A stretch of DNA of 64,000 nt from Tritrichomonas musculus (taxonomy: Eukaryota; Parabasalia; Tritrichomonadida; Tritrichomonadidae), in contig JAPFFF010000034.1 in assembly GCA_039105265.1 (NCBI GenBank), positions 744,001-808,000 on the forward strand. Direction: 5' to 3'. The notes below the pieces were generated by a model, which was not told where the DNA came from, did no database searches, and saw only the letters and a list, made by a program, of their open reading frames with translations. Made by a program: the position numbers and the translations under genes. Shown in pieces: positions 19,389 through 29,447 of this stretch. The stretch's first letter is position 1. The number at the start of each line of letters is the position of its first letter.

Positions 19389-22300
19389 ATGTCAATTAAA
19401 CTTTATTCTTTGCAATCAAGTGAGGCTGAAAAGCTCAAAGACAAAAATATAGAGATAAGTGTTAATGATGAAGGTAATATTGATATTATAAGAAATGAGG
19501 ACCCAGATGATTACCCAAAATTTAGTTGCTTATATAATAAGGCTGAAGTAGATGAAAGAGTAGTTGGTAATCATATCGAAAATGGAGGAAAGCTTGATGG
19601 TTTCGGCAATGTACCTATTACAAATAAATTTGCCAATTATTTAAAATACGTATTTAAAGGACCTGAACAGACACCCTTATTAGAAGACTCACTACCTGAA
19701 AAAGCAGAGTCACATAAGGAGTTGATAAAAGATGAACTTTGTGTTAATACATTTAATGAATTTATTGAAGAAGAATCGAAAACATGTGAGGCTATTCATG
19801 AGATGTATACCGAATTGATGTGTGCAGCAGATGGATATGAACAAATTGCTTTTGATGAACAAACAGGGCAAAGCAAAGTTGTTCATTATCTTCAATATCC
19901 AAAGTCTATACCAACTCCTACTCCAGACCCTTATCTTGCAGAGGTAGGATACTCGAATTTAGGGGATTTATTGATGAACATTATGAAGAATGAAAAGACA
20001 ACAAATCCAACAAAGAAAATCTTATATGAAGCTTTTAATGAAGAAAATTGGAAAAAATTCATTAGTGGAACTATTCAATATCATTATAATCTTCAAGATA
20101 ATAGACTAAAAACAATAGGATATAAATATAAAGGAAGTACTGATCAAGTTGTTGCAGACCAAATAGTTGAAGTTAAAAGTCCTCGTGAGTTTTTTGAGAC
20201 ATATACCCAAAATCTAAAAGATAATAATATAAATAAAGACCAATATGCAAAAGCTATGTTAGGTCTTTATTTGTATAATGTAATTTTACATTCAGGTATT
20301 ACATACTATTATACACATCGAAATGCTAATGGAATGAAAGTGGATGTTGTACCACCTGGTGGACAAGACTATTTAAATATAACGTTAGGACAATGTTTAA
20401 ATTTAGTATTCGAGATTATTAAAGATATAGTGAATTCACATAATGCTTTATTTGATTATGTTGTAACAATCAAGTCTTGTAATTGCAAACACGATAATCA
20501 AGGAGGTAACCAAGGAGGTAATGAAGGTAATGGTGAAGAAGAGGATGATAATCAAGGAGGTAATGAAGGTGGTGATAATGAAGGCGGTGATAATGATTCA
20601 AACCTAATTCAATATATGAATGTAGGTCTACAAGCTGTAAATCAATTATCAGGTTATTTATTACATAATATTGCGAACCTAGGAAATAATGTTGCATCTC
20701 TCAGGTTCCAAAATGAAGTAGAGTCATTTACACAAGAGATGTTTGATTATGAGATATATGATAATGGTTTAGATGAGATGAATAGACAATACCAGTCAAT
20801 AGGAATACAAACAGAACAACCAACACGTCAACGAGAATCCTTATTTAATGATTCATATGTTTGGTGTACAGTATTTCGCATGTGGACGAGTTTTGCAGTT
20901 TATAATATACCAAATCAATTTGGATGGAGGACTAATTCTGCATTTGGAGCTCCTTGGAATTTTGTCTGGGATGTTGGACATAGGGAATGGATAGCAATAG
21001 CGCCACATGAAGAAGATGTACCAGCTGGATGGAGAATTAACCCAAAGGGAAATGAAATAGCACAAACAATAGTACAACATAATATTCATTGGGAAGGAGA
21101 AATGATTTATAATCCTGATAGAGGACAATGGGAATATTATCCACCAGAAGAAAGTATTGTTGTACCAGAACAACCGGGACCTGTTATTAATATTGTTCCT
21201 GAACAAAATAGGAATGCAGTGTTAAGACCAACTTATGTTTGGTCTCTTGAGTCAGGTCGTTGGGTTAATTCAATGACAATAGCTAATATGCCAAGATCAC
21301 ATCCAAATGATAATAATGATTGGAGGCGAGATGTTAGCTTACAAGCACCTGCCAATTTTGTTTGGGACATAGACCATAGGGAATGGGTAGCTATAAGAAA
21401 CAATGTTAGTGAAATGCTTAATGACAGAGATTGGAGGACAAATCGAGATATTGGAGATATTGCAGTAAGGCATTATCAAGAACATTTTTTACAAGGAATC
21501 GGCGAATTAGTATGGAATGATGATTATAATAGTTATGTTTATCAATGTAATGAGATAAGCCCATTATCATTATCATTAGAAGATAAAAGCAATAGCGGAG
21601 CAATAGCAATACCAGACCAAATTACAAGTACTGAAGCTTGGGATAAAATTTTAGACTGTATGGGTATCCCTGTTATTAATAATCCTAATGAGATAGATGA
21701 GAAGAATCCAGTACTTGGTAAATATATTATAAAGGGTGACTTAAAAGTAAATGGGAAAATAATATGTGATTCTATTCCAAGTGGAGGTACAACAACAACT
21801 GACTCCAAGTATTTTACCTTGAAGGAATCAGACCAGTTATATTTATATAGACCATCTAAGACGTATGAAGAATCCAATTATTATTGTATGAGATGGGATA
21901 TAGATAAAGATTATGACATACCACTAAATTTAGTATTTAGATTCAAAGACTATCTATTTGGTCATAACTGGGAATTAACATGGGATGGTAAAAATTGGAC
22001 AGGAAATAATTGTCAAAACATGTGTACAGAAAAGATATCATACATGAACACAAATGACGGTGCGCCTGCTTTAACAATCAAACATAACGAAAGAATTGGT
22101 AGATGGATAAAAGGAACAATAAAGGAAGATTTAACTGATGATGATAATTATGCTCATATCTTGAAAGATTATCTTACCAATTGGAGGGTTGTTAAGAAAG
22201 ATGGAACCATATTAAGTGAAGGAATAACTGCAACTTTTGATTCAAGTGGTTCAGGTACTTTAACTCAAGATGGATATAAATATGAACAAGCTAGAATGTA

Positions 22301-24923
22301 TGTTGATGCGCCAAGTGGATTAAATGCAGATGATGGATTATATGTTTATGCTGACCTAAATATTAATGGAAATATAACTGAATTAAAATGGGATTGTCAT
22401 CCTACTCATTGTATTAATTCAGGTGTTATGCATACCTATGGGTCAAATCCTTGTCTCGAATCATTTAATTATCATCGAGAAAAAAGGCATTCCATTAAAA
22501 TCATTGAAGGATTTAATCATAAGAACATTCGAATATATATAGAGAAAGAATTATTTGATTTTGATGTGAAAGTTAATCCATTCGATATAATTATTCAACA
22601 ACAATTTTATGAAGTAGAGCCAGACCCAAGAAAATGCACTACCATATCGACAGATTATAATATTTATTCATCAAAGATTATATGGGCTGATAATATCATG
22701 ACTATGCGTCGAGATTTAAATGTTGTTGGTGGAATCACAGATATATTAGCCTATGATTATGCTTTATTGAAACAGACAGTTGATAATCTAGTTGAACAAA
22801 TGAGAATTCAAGCCATGTATAATGAATATACTGATAGTATTAAACAAGGTGTAGCAGTTGCGAATAGTATATTAAATATTTTAGCATCAACAGTTTGTAT
22901 TGCAAGTGCCCTTTCAACATTAAATATGTCCAATAACTCTGTAACTATTAATACATATCAAACAAGACCTTTCCCAGCAGGTCCAGGAGGAAATGGTGGA
23001 GGAGGTGGTGGTGGTGGTGGTGGTTATCCAGGTGATGGAGGTAGTGGCTTTCAAGGTAAGTTTTTGGTGAATGTTGATTTGAAGGCTGATAAGATGACTA
23101 TGGAAAGATTTTTACCAATAACAACAACTGTTCAAAATCCTGTTGCTGGAGCTATTTCAACATTCTCAGCTACACAGGTTGTCCTTTCGACAACACATGC
23201 ACTGACTCAGTTAGGAAATGCTATTGCTACACTTGGTTCGAATGTCTTACACTTCTTTAGGAATAGACCAGATACAAATGGAACTGAAACATTAAATATT
23301 AATTCATCCTCGATTACAATAACTGATAATGATACTGATAATGCAACAAATACTATCACAACCACTGAGCAATCATTAGAGAGAACTCATAGAGAAGTAC
23401 AGCCACAGGTTGTTACAGATGAAACAGATGAGATTCGAACAGATATAACTGTACCACAGACTACAATGACAAATACAGCTTCAACTACGATTGCACTTAG
23501 GAATCAAGTTCCTGTTATCAATATATCTGGAATCCAGTATACCTTAGAAGATATTGCAGATATGACAAGAGCAGAACGAAATGCATTAGTTGCTAGTCAT
23601 CCTGATATCTTACGTATCCAATATCATGGAAGAGAGTGGTTTAATGTGTATGATTTGTTTTATAATGACCAACTCATTATCCATAATAATGTATTTCAAC
23701 GAAGGACTCTAATAAGACCAGCTGATATTGAGATGACAGATAGAATACATAGAGCTACTGATAATAATTGGTCAATAGAATGGGAAGGAACAACATACAC
23801 AGCGAGAGATATTGAACAATTATCTATGCAAGACAGATTAAATTTACCATTTGTACAAAATGGAGATATTGGATTAGAACCTTACTTGAATGAACAAACA
23901 ATGGAAGCATGGATAAATATTATTGATCATAGAGGAGAGACTATTGATCCAATTGTTGCTACTATTGATTATTCAGCACCAACAACAGCAAATATTAGTG
24001 GAGGTCAAGTACGATTTGTTGGAATAAATTCACAGATAGAAGTCAATGCAAATGGAGTTAGATATCAACATTATGACCTTGTTGCCACAACAGATACTTG
24101 GACAGTACCAGGAACAACACCAGCAATAACAGCAAGAATGATAGAACAAATGAGTGATGAACAAAGAGGAGAACTAATGGATAATATTTATTCTCATGGT
24201 AATCTTTTAGCTTTTAATGACACATTAGATGAAACAACTGGTGAAGAAATAACACAAGTACTATATAATGGAAATGTAGTTGCTACAATAGATAGAAGAA
24301 GACTACATGTAATTAATATTGTGAATGGAGTGATAGAAATGTACCAACAAGATGGTGTTATAAGTGCAACTACCCAGGTTATTATGGGAGCAGTAGGTTA
24401 TGTTGCTAGAAGGTTCTTACATGGTCAATGGCAGTTTGTTAGACATCATCCTGGTGATGCAGCAGCTATAGCAGGAGTAGCAGCAGAAGCATATGTAGCA
24501 AATAGAATAGGATTATTTAATATTCCAAGTTGGTTCCGTCGTAATGATAACCCAGAGACATTAGCAGAGGAAGATGTATTAGAAAAGATTCTTGCATGGG
24601 CATATCATGAAGAAACAGATGATGAACCTGAACTTGAAATAACAATGAAGGATGCTGATAAGATGATGGTTTCATTTGATACATGTATTAATATTGCAAA
24701 GACATATCGCGATACTTTAAAGGGTACAATAGCATTCATGTGCGAGAAAATCAAAGAGCTTGAAAATAAGTCAAGTACAAAACATCCATTAGAAGATATA
24801 GATATGACTGCTTATATTACTAAAGTAGAAGTGAAGGAAATGATAGACCAGAAGGATGCATATATTGATACTCTTGAGGCAAGACTTGCAGCACTTGAAG
24901 CTAAATGTGCTAACATCGAATGA
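19389..24923 (+). CDS. Maverick giant fibre/spike-like protein (1,844 aa)
   Basis: I recognise no enzyme motif. The protein is modular. Residues about 375-405 are a Gly/Asn/acidic linker. At 470-476 lies SIGIQTE. Two imperfect 100-residue repeats follow (about 490-590 and 615-715), each with FVWD(V/I)-x-HREW(I/V)AI. A module at about 808-1117 is shared with the next gene. A hydrophobic segment (ILNILASTVCIASALS) and a Gly10 run come next. Then three repeats of about 90 residues have the pattern Y-T-x-x-D-I-x-x-(M/L). The C-terminus is a coiled coil (DTLEARLAALEAK). The build recalls phage or giant-virus fibres and surface adhesins. It is one of the largest genes in the element, so attachment or cell recognition is a fair inference. 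Confidence 0.6.
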   Translation: MSIKLYSLQSSEAEKLKDKNIEISVNDEGNIDIIRNEDPDDYPKFSCLYNKAEVDERVVGNHIENGGKLDGFGNVPITNKFANYLKYVFKGPEQTPLLEDSLPEKAESHKELIKDELCVNTFNEFIEEESKTCEAIHEMYTELMCAADGYEQIAFDEQTGQSKVVHYLQYPKSIPTPTPDPYLAEVGYSNLGDLLMNIMKNEKTTNPTKKILYEAFNEENWKKFISGTIQYHYNLQDNRLKTIGYKYKGSTDQVVADQIVEVKSPREFFETYTQNLKDNNINKDQYAKAMLGLYLYNVILHSGITYYYTHRNANGMKVDVVPPGGQDYLNITLGQCLNLVFEIIKDIVNSHNALFDYVVTIKSCNCKHDNQGGNQGGNEGNGEEEDDNQGGNEGGDNEGGDNDSNLIQYMNVGLQAVNQLSGYLLHNIANLGNNVASLRFQNEVESFTQEMFDYEIYDNGLDEMNRQYQSIGIQTEQPTRQRESLFNDSYVWCTVFRMWTSFAVYNIPNQFGWRTNSAFGAPWNFVWDVGHREWIAIAPHEEDVPAGWRINPKGNEIAQTIVQHNIHWEGEMIYNPDRGQWEYYPPEESIVVPEQPGPVINIVPEQNRNAVLRPTYVWSLESGRWVNSMTIANMPRSHPNDNNDWRRDVSLQAPANFVWDIDHREWVAIRNNVSEMLNDRDWRTNRDIGDIAVRHYQEHFLQGIGELVWNDDYNSYVYQCNEISPLSLSLEDKSNSGAIAIPDQITSTEAWDKILDCMGIPVINNPNEIDEKNPVLGKYIIKGDLKVNGKIICDSIPSGGTTTTDSKYFTLKESDQLYLYRPSKTYEESNYYCMRWDIDKDYDIPLNLVFRFKDYLFGHNWELTWDGKNWTGNNCQNMCTEKISYMNTNDGAPALTIKHNERIGRWIKGTIKEDLTDDDNYAHILKDYLTNWRVVKKDGTILSEGITATFDSSGSGTLTQDGYKYEQARMYVDAPSGLNADDGLYVYADLNINGNITELKWDCHPTHCINSGVMHTYGSNPCLESFNYHREKRHSIKIIEGFNHKNIRIYIEKELFDFDVKVNPFDIIIQQQFYEVEPDPRKCTTISTDYNIYSSKIIWADNIMTMRRDLNVVGGITDILAYDYALLKQTVDNLVEQMRIQAMYNEYTDSIKQGVAVANSILNILASTVCIASALSTLNMSNNSVTINTYQTRPFPAGPGGNGGGGGGGGGGYPGDGGSGFQGKFLVNVDLKADKMTMERFLPITTTVQNPVAGAISTFSATQVVLSTTHALTQLGNAIATLGSNVLHFFRNRPDTNGTETLNINSSSITITDNDTDNATNTITTTEQSLERTHREVQPQVVTDETDEIRTDITVPQTTMTNTASTTIALRNQVPVINISGIQYTLEDIADMTRAERNALVASHPDILRIQYHGREWFNVYDLFYNDQLIIHNNVFQRRTLIRPADIEMTDRIHRATDNNWSIEWEGTTYTARDIEQLSMQDRLNLPFVQNGDIGLEPYLNEQTMEAWINIIDHRGETIDPIVATIDYSAPTTANISGGQVRFVGINSQIEVNANGVRYQHYDLVATTDTWTVPGTTPAITARMIEQMSDEQRGELMDNIYSHGNLLAFNDTLDETTGEEITQVLYNGNVVATIDRRRLHVINIVNGVIEMYQQDGVISATTQVIMGAVGYVARRFLHGQWQFVRHHPGDAAAIAGVAAEAYVANRIGLFNIPSWFRRNDNPETLAEEDVLEKILAWAYHEETDDEPELEITMKDADKMMVSFDTCINIAKTYRDTLKGTIAFMCEKIKELENKSSTKHPLEDIDMTAYITKVEVKEMIDQKDAYIDTLEARLAALEAKCANIE

Positions 24924-24942
24924 GAAGTTTTATTTAACTAAA

Positions 24943-27564
24943 ATGAGTGATACTACTACAAGATTTAAAGGAGATATACAGTTTAAGATAGGGGATGCTA
25001 CTCGAAAAGGTAGCCAGTTATTAACCTTGGGTGACTTAGATAACTATGTACAGACAGGTCATTTATTTAATGAGGTCGAAGGTTTACCAGAAGTTGATAT
25101 TAAAAATAAAAATATACAGTATGTATCATTTGAGTCTTCAACAACAACTTACAATATCCTTAAGTTTGTTAATTTGCCTGAAGACTTCATTAATAAGCTC
25201 AATGATATAAAAACCCAGACTAATATATTTAAGATAGTATTGAGGAAGAATATAGTATATGATACAAGTGGTAATTTAGTCAAGGAGTTCTACATATATG
25301 TTAAGGATGGTCAAGTATATTCTCCTTTGATAACTAAAAGTAGTAATGGATGCAGTATAAATAATAGTACCATTATGGGATATATGAATATAGCTTTTGA
25401 TAGTAAACTAGACTTCAACCCATATACCTTGTGGCTGAATGGGGAGTTGAGCATAATGAATGAATATATAACTGATTCTTTACAGACAGAGAAGGCAATA
25501 AAGTGTTCTATAATAAAAGCTGATAATGCATTAAGTTTACGTAAAAGCGATGTACTATACTTATATAAGCCTACATCAACTAGTCAGGTTGTGATAGATA
25601 ACAAGAAATATTGGTTACTTCAATGGAACATAGATACTGGATATACTATACCTAATGACTTAGAGTTTAGGTTTAATGAGTATTGTTTTGGTAATAAGTG
25701 GTTTTTATCATGGGATGGTACAAAATGGGTAGGTGATAACATACAAGGTCATATCAATGGTAGATTAGTTAATGGATTAAATAAGGAGAATGAGTATGGT
25801 GAAGATGGTACCTACATACAAGTCAAGAGGAGTGAGAGGAACATGAAACTGATTAATAAGCCTAATGACTACTCTCCTGATAACATACTACATTACATGA
25901 TTCATGGAGGTAAGTGCAAAATAGACTGTTTTGTAAAATTAAAGACAGGGGAGGTAGAACCTTTTTCGAAATATGGTCTAGGATATCAAACAAGTCAAGG
26001 AGGTACAAAAGATGGATATGATATTGAAGCAATAAGGTGCTATAAGATGAATAATGCTACTAATAAATTAGAAACTAGTGCTATTGATGAACTCTACCTA
26101 GATATAACTCTTGAAGGTTCTAAAAATGCAAATAGGTTCTCAGTTCGACCTACTGGAAAAGAAGGCAATGGAGGAGACAAGGTATGGTTGTTCTTACATG
26201 GTGTACTTGATTCATGTGAAAAGCTTGAATATACATATGCAGCTTCGACTACTAATGACTCAAGGGATATTAAGATATATTTAGCAGATGAATATGTTGA
26301 CCCAATAGATGAGGTTCATTGGGATTCAACTACTAACCCATTCGAGTATATCATTAAGCAGCAATTTTATGAAGTATCCCCAAATCCTAATGGGGCAACA
26401 ACCTTATATACTGATTATAATATTACCTCCTCTAAGATAATTACTGCTGATAATATTACTACTATGAGGAGTGATTTAAACTTAGTTACCAATAATGTAG
26501 ATGTTATTAGCTATGATGTTAACGAAATGAACACTGTTATGGAAAGTCTAAAAGGTAGAGTATCAAGGACTGAACAAGTTACTCAACATCTGGAGGATGA
26601 TGTAGATAATTTACGTATAGTCTCATGGACTGCATTAGCTTTTGGAGTTGCAGGTACTGCTGGATCAATAGGTTCTATTGGTATGCAGCTATTTCCAGAT
26701 GGTATAAGCTTTCCTACCATAAAAGGTGGAGGATTCCTTAAAAGGTTATTCTCGCATAAGTCAACCAAAGGTATGAGTGATTTGGTTAGAAATAGCATTA
26801 ACTTCATGTCAGGTACTACAGCAAGAAGCATAACCAAAGATATAACACCTATAATTACCTGGTGTGAAGAGGAGTATAAGCAACTTGATGAACTACCTTT
26901 TACTGATGAGAATGATAACCCTGATACTGGAACCTTGACATTAAGTGGTGCTATGGATATCAGCAATATGTTTAGGGATTCACTCAAGCCTTGTTTCAAG
27001 TTGTTAGCTGAGAAGGTCAATGAGCTAGAGGCTGAGTTTGATAATTACCCTACTGTGGATGAAGCTAATGAAGGTCTAGATGTACTTATACGTAGGATAG
27101 AGACATTAGAGGGTGAAAATATCGCATTAAAAGATACTATAGCAGCAATGGAAGCTAGGTTAACTGCATTAGAAGAGAAAAATGACCCAGATGGGGAATG
27201 GAAAGCATATTATACAGGATTTACTGATGTCACTGATGAATATAATAGGTATTTTCTATTCTCTTATTTTACAAGTGAGAAACACATAATTATTGATAAT
27301 ATAGATAATGATCCAACAGGTGATAATGAACCTGTTCCAGATGGGGAGTACTTATTGATATTCAAGGACAAGACTCAAAAGCTACATTTTATTAGATTTA
27401 TATCAACTGAATGGTCTGACCCTCAACAAATAAAATCATATTTGGATGAAATATACTTTAAAGACGCTAACCCACCTTCTGGTGCTTATGATATATATAA
27501 TATTGAGTTAGATTGTGATACCTGTTCTATGATTTGTTTCGATGCTATATATATGAAGAAATAG
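24943..27564 (+). CDS. Maverick second fibre/spike-like protein, paralogue of the first
   Basis: I chose the ATG at 24943 (MSDTTTRFKG). The frame is open from 24856, but that start lies inside the upstream gene. The 873-residue product shares a module with the giant protein: KSDVLYLYKP, WNIDTGYTIPNDLEFRF, SWDGTKW, then IIKQQFYEV-x-PNP and ITADNITTMRSDLN. After it come a coiled coil (VTQHLEDDVDNLR), a hydrophobic stretch (WTALAFGVAGTAGSIGSIG) and a C-terminal part with a leucine zipper-like coil (IETLEGENIALKDTIAAMEA). A final domain of about 120 residues is unique. DIKTQTN lies at residues 88-94. The stop codon falls within the inner inverted repeat. Confidence 0.6.
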   Translation: MSDTTTRFKGDIQFKIGDATRKGSQLLTLGDLDNYVQTGHLFNEVEGLPEVDIKNKNIQYVSFESSTTTYNILKFVNLPEDFINKLNDIKTQTNIFKIVLRKNIVYDTSGNLVKEFYIYVKDGQVYSPLITKSSNGCSINNSTIMGYMNIAFDSKLDFNPYTLWLNGELSIMNEYITDSLQTEKAIKCSIIKADNALSLRKSDVLYLYKPTSTSQVVIDNKKYWLLQWNIDTGYTIPNDLEFRFNEYCFGNKWFLSWDGTKWVGDNIQGHINGRLVNGLNKENEYGEDGTYIQVKRSERNMKLINKPNDYSPDNILHYMIHGGKCKIDCFVKLKTGEVEPFSKYGLGYQTSQGGTKDGYDIEAIRCYKMNNATNKLETSAIDELYLDITLEGSKNANRFSVRPTGKEGNGGDKVWLFLHGVLDSCEKLEYTYAASTTNDSRDIKIYLADEYVDPIDEVHWDSTTNPFEYIIKQQFYEVSPNPNGATTLYTDYNITSSKIITADNITTMRSDLNLVTNNVDVISYDVNEMNTVMESLKGRVSRTEQVTQHLEDDVDNLRIVSWTALAFGVAGTAGSIGSIGMQLFPDGISFPTIKGGGFLKRLFSHKSTKGMSDLVRNSINFMSGTTARSITKDITPIITWCEEEYKQLDELPFTDENDNPDTGTLTLSGAMDISNMFRDSLKPCFKLLAEKVNELEAEFDNYPTVDEANEGLDVLIRRIETLEGENIALKDTIAAMEARLTALEEKNDPDGEWKAYYTGFTDVTDEYNRYFLFSYFTSEKHIIIDNIDNDPTGDNEPVPDGEYLLIFKDKTQKLHFIRFISTEWSDPQQIKSYLDEIYFKDANPPSGAYDIYNIELDCDTCSMICFDAIYMKK

Positions 27565-27789
27565 GTACGAGATTCTCGGGGCAGGTACCTGTGCCGTTTC
27601 ATTGATGGGCGGTTGTGGGGTGGGGTACCTGTGCCGTTTCATTGATGGGGAGCAGTAGTGAGAACAAGAATATTTTTTTCTTTTCTTTTCTTTTTTTCTT
27701 TTTCTTTTCTTTTCTTTTTCTTTTATGACGAGTTCGTGTTGACGCGTGGGGTGCCAGCCCCAGCGGAAACCGACTCGTATATACTACTA
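27562..27789 (-). repeat. Inner (subterminal) inverted repeat of Maverick, right copy
   Basis: This is the mirror copy of 10543-10770. It begins with the TAG stop codon of the last fibre-like gene. It carries the same pyrimidine/purine tract and the same doublet around GTACCTGTGCCGTTTCAT. Confidence 0.85.
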
Positions 27790-27850
27790 CAATATAAAAA
27801 TAATAATTAAGGTTGATTCAAGCAATGAAGCAAATAATGAAAATTTAAAT
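27790..27850. other. Short spacer between inner and outer right repeats
   Basis: These 61 bp correspond to a 1.37-kb stretch in the left arm, so the left arm has expanded or the right one shrunk. Nothing else is visible. Confidence 0.5.
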
Positions 27851-29293
27851 TAATATTAACGTGAAAGACCTCCTTGATTGTAATAATTTGATTACTTAAA
27901 ACAAAAAACCTGTCGTTAGTTAGAAATTAAAAAATCATTTCTTTATATTTTTCCCATTGAAATAATTCAATGAGCATATTCAAAATCGAAATATGATTAT
28001 TTGTATGAAATAAGCATAAAATAAAAAAAGGATTTGTGTTATCATAATATCAGATAACACTACAATTTATTATATACTAATATATACTAAATGAAATAGT
28101 GAGGGGAGAGAGAGGGGAAAAAAAAAAAAAAAAAAAAAAATATTAAATTTCTTAATAAAATTTTCAGAAAGTAAATGAAAGAATAAAAATGAACAACTAT
28201 AATAACCATTAAATTACTTTATATCGTTTATTGCTAGTTTATGTAACTAGATGAAGAGAAGATATAATATTTTGAAATAAGATTCTATGAAAGCAAATGA
28301 AAGAATAAAAATGAACAACTATAATAACCATTAAATTACTTTATATCGTTTATTGCTAGTTTATGTAACTAGATGAAGAGAAGATATAATATTTTCATCA
28401 AATTGTTCAATTTTCACCACATAAAGGAAAATATCAGGAACTCCAAAATAATAAATAATATACTAAACAATTATATCATATTATTAATATTAAAAATCTT
28501 TTCTATTGTAAAATAAATCGATAAAAGATAAAAGAGCCGTTTATAAAAATAAATATTTCAATGCATTCAATATATAATTATTTTTATTCAAAATTATACT
28601 TTATTCACAAAATATAAAATATGAATTCTATGAAATATAACATTTATATCATATAAAATAAACACTAAATATATGTTTAATAATATTATATAAGCAGAAT
28701 AAAGTTTATATATCCGTATAGTGCATGAATATATTAAAATAAATAAATATGAAATATAATAATAATTAATTCAATAATTTTTCTATTGCCATTCAATATT
28801 TTATTATCAATTTTAATTATTTGGTTTTTTTTCTGAGAAAATAATATCTCACATTTAATATAGAATTATCTCATAAAAAACATTATTAAATTAAAAATGG
28901 TGATGACTAATTTGTTAATTAACGTTAAATAATTTCAAATAAGTAATTTTCTTTTATTTTTAGAAAATCAATCAATATTTGAAGTATCAATATTATCGCG
29001 AAAATGACACGCAAATATTAATATACAAGCTACATTAAATGATAATTTGCCTTTTTCACAATATTAGATCAAATATATGAAATATATATGATAATTTGCA
29101 TTTCTCAATTTTATACCATTTTTTATTTCATATGGACTTATACATTTTATATTATAATTTTTATAAAAACATTTTAATTCTATTTATGATTTATTTAAGT
29201 TTTTTTTTCCTCCAAATTTGTCACTTTTTGTGCAAAAAGCACTTTTTGGGAAACTTTTTCAGTATTTGTCACTTTTTGGGCACTTTTTGTGCA
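27851..29293 (-). repeat. Right terminal inverted repeat of Maverick
   Basis: This arm is uninterrupted, about 1,443 bp, and mirrors the left arm. Bases 28000-28006 (TTTGTAT on plus) are the single-copy empty site of the transposon nested in the left arm. ORFs of 80-95 codons at either end are mirror images within this repeat and are not considered genes. Confidence 0.9.
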
Positions 29294-29305
29294 AAAAAAC
29301 TAGTA

Positions 29306-29307
<2 letters not shown>

Positions 29308-29339
<32 letters not shown>
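29308..29339. repeat. T32 homopolymer next to right Maverick end
   Basis: This run lies 14 bp outside the right terminus and ends 109 bp before the 3' end of the HECT gene. Confidence 0.9.
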
Positions 29340-29346
<7 letters not shown>

Positions 29347-29447
29347 TTGATAATTTAAAAATAAGCAAAGATAAAGTAAATATAAATGTAAATCAATTGC
29401 TCTTTCATTTGATAAAATAAATAATAAATGGTGAAAATAAATATTTA

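Larger units (their letters stand above)
6496..29293. mobile_element. Maverick/Polinton, nearly whole, about 22.8 kb
   Basis: This self-synthesising DNA transposon is bounded by 1.44-kb terminal inverted repeats that start TGCACAAAAAGTGCCC. Between them lie the family's hallmark genes: adenain-like protease, retroviral-type integrase, FtsK/HerA-like packaging ATPase and protein-primed type B DNA polymerase. Candidate capsid-type proteins, an HNH nuclease and two fibre-like giants are also present. Nearly all frames are long and open, and the terminal repeats are almost identical, so the copy is young. It looks near whole, with about one apparent break. Two small DNA transposons are nested in the left arm. 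No convincing target duplication is visible at the ends, because the flanks are A/T runs. It entered next to a BspA relic and upstream of nothing obviously disrupted on the right. Confidence 0.93.

Noticed and set aside
24856-24942. Upstream ATG for the second fibre gene
   Set aside because: The 29 extra codons overlap the end of the preceding gene in another frame. The ATG at 24943 starts clean sequence.
6490-29299. 6-bp target duplication of the Maverick
   Set aside because: The six bases outside each end (TTGAAA and AAAAAA) do not match convincingly, and the low complexity of the flanks prevents a decision.
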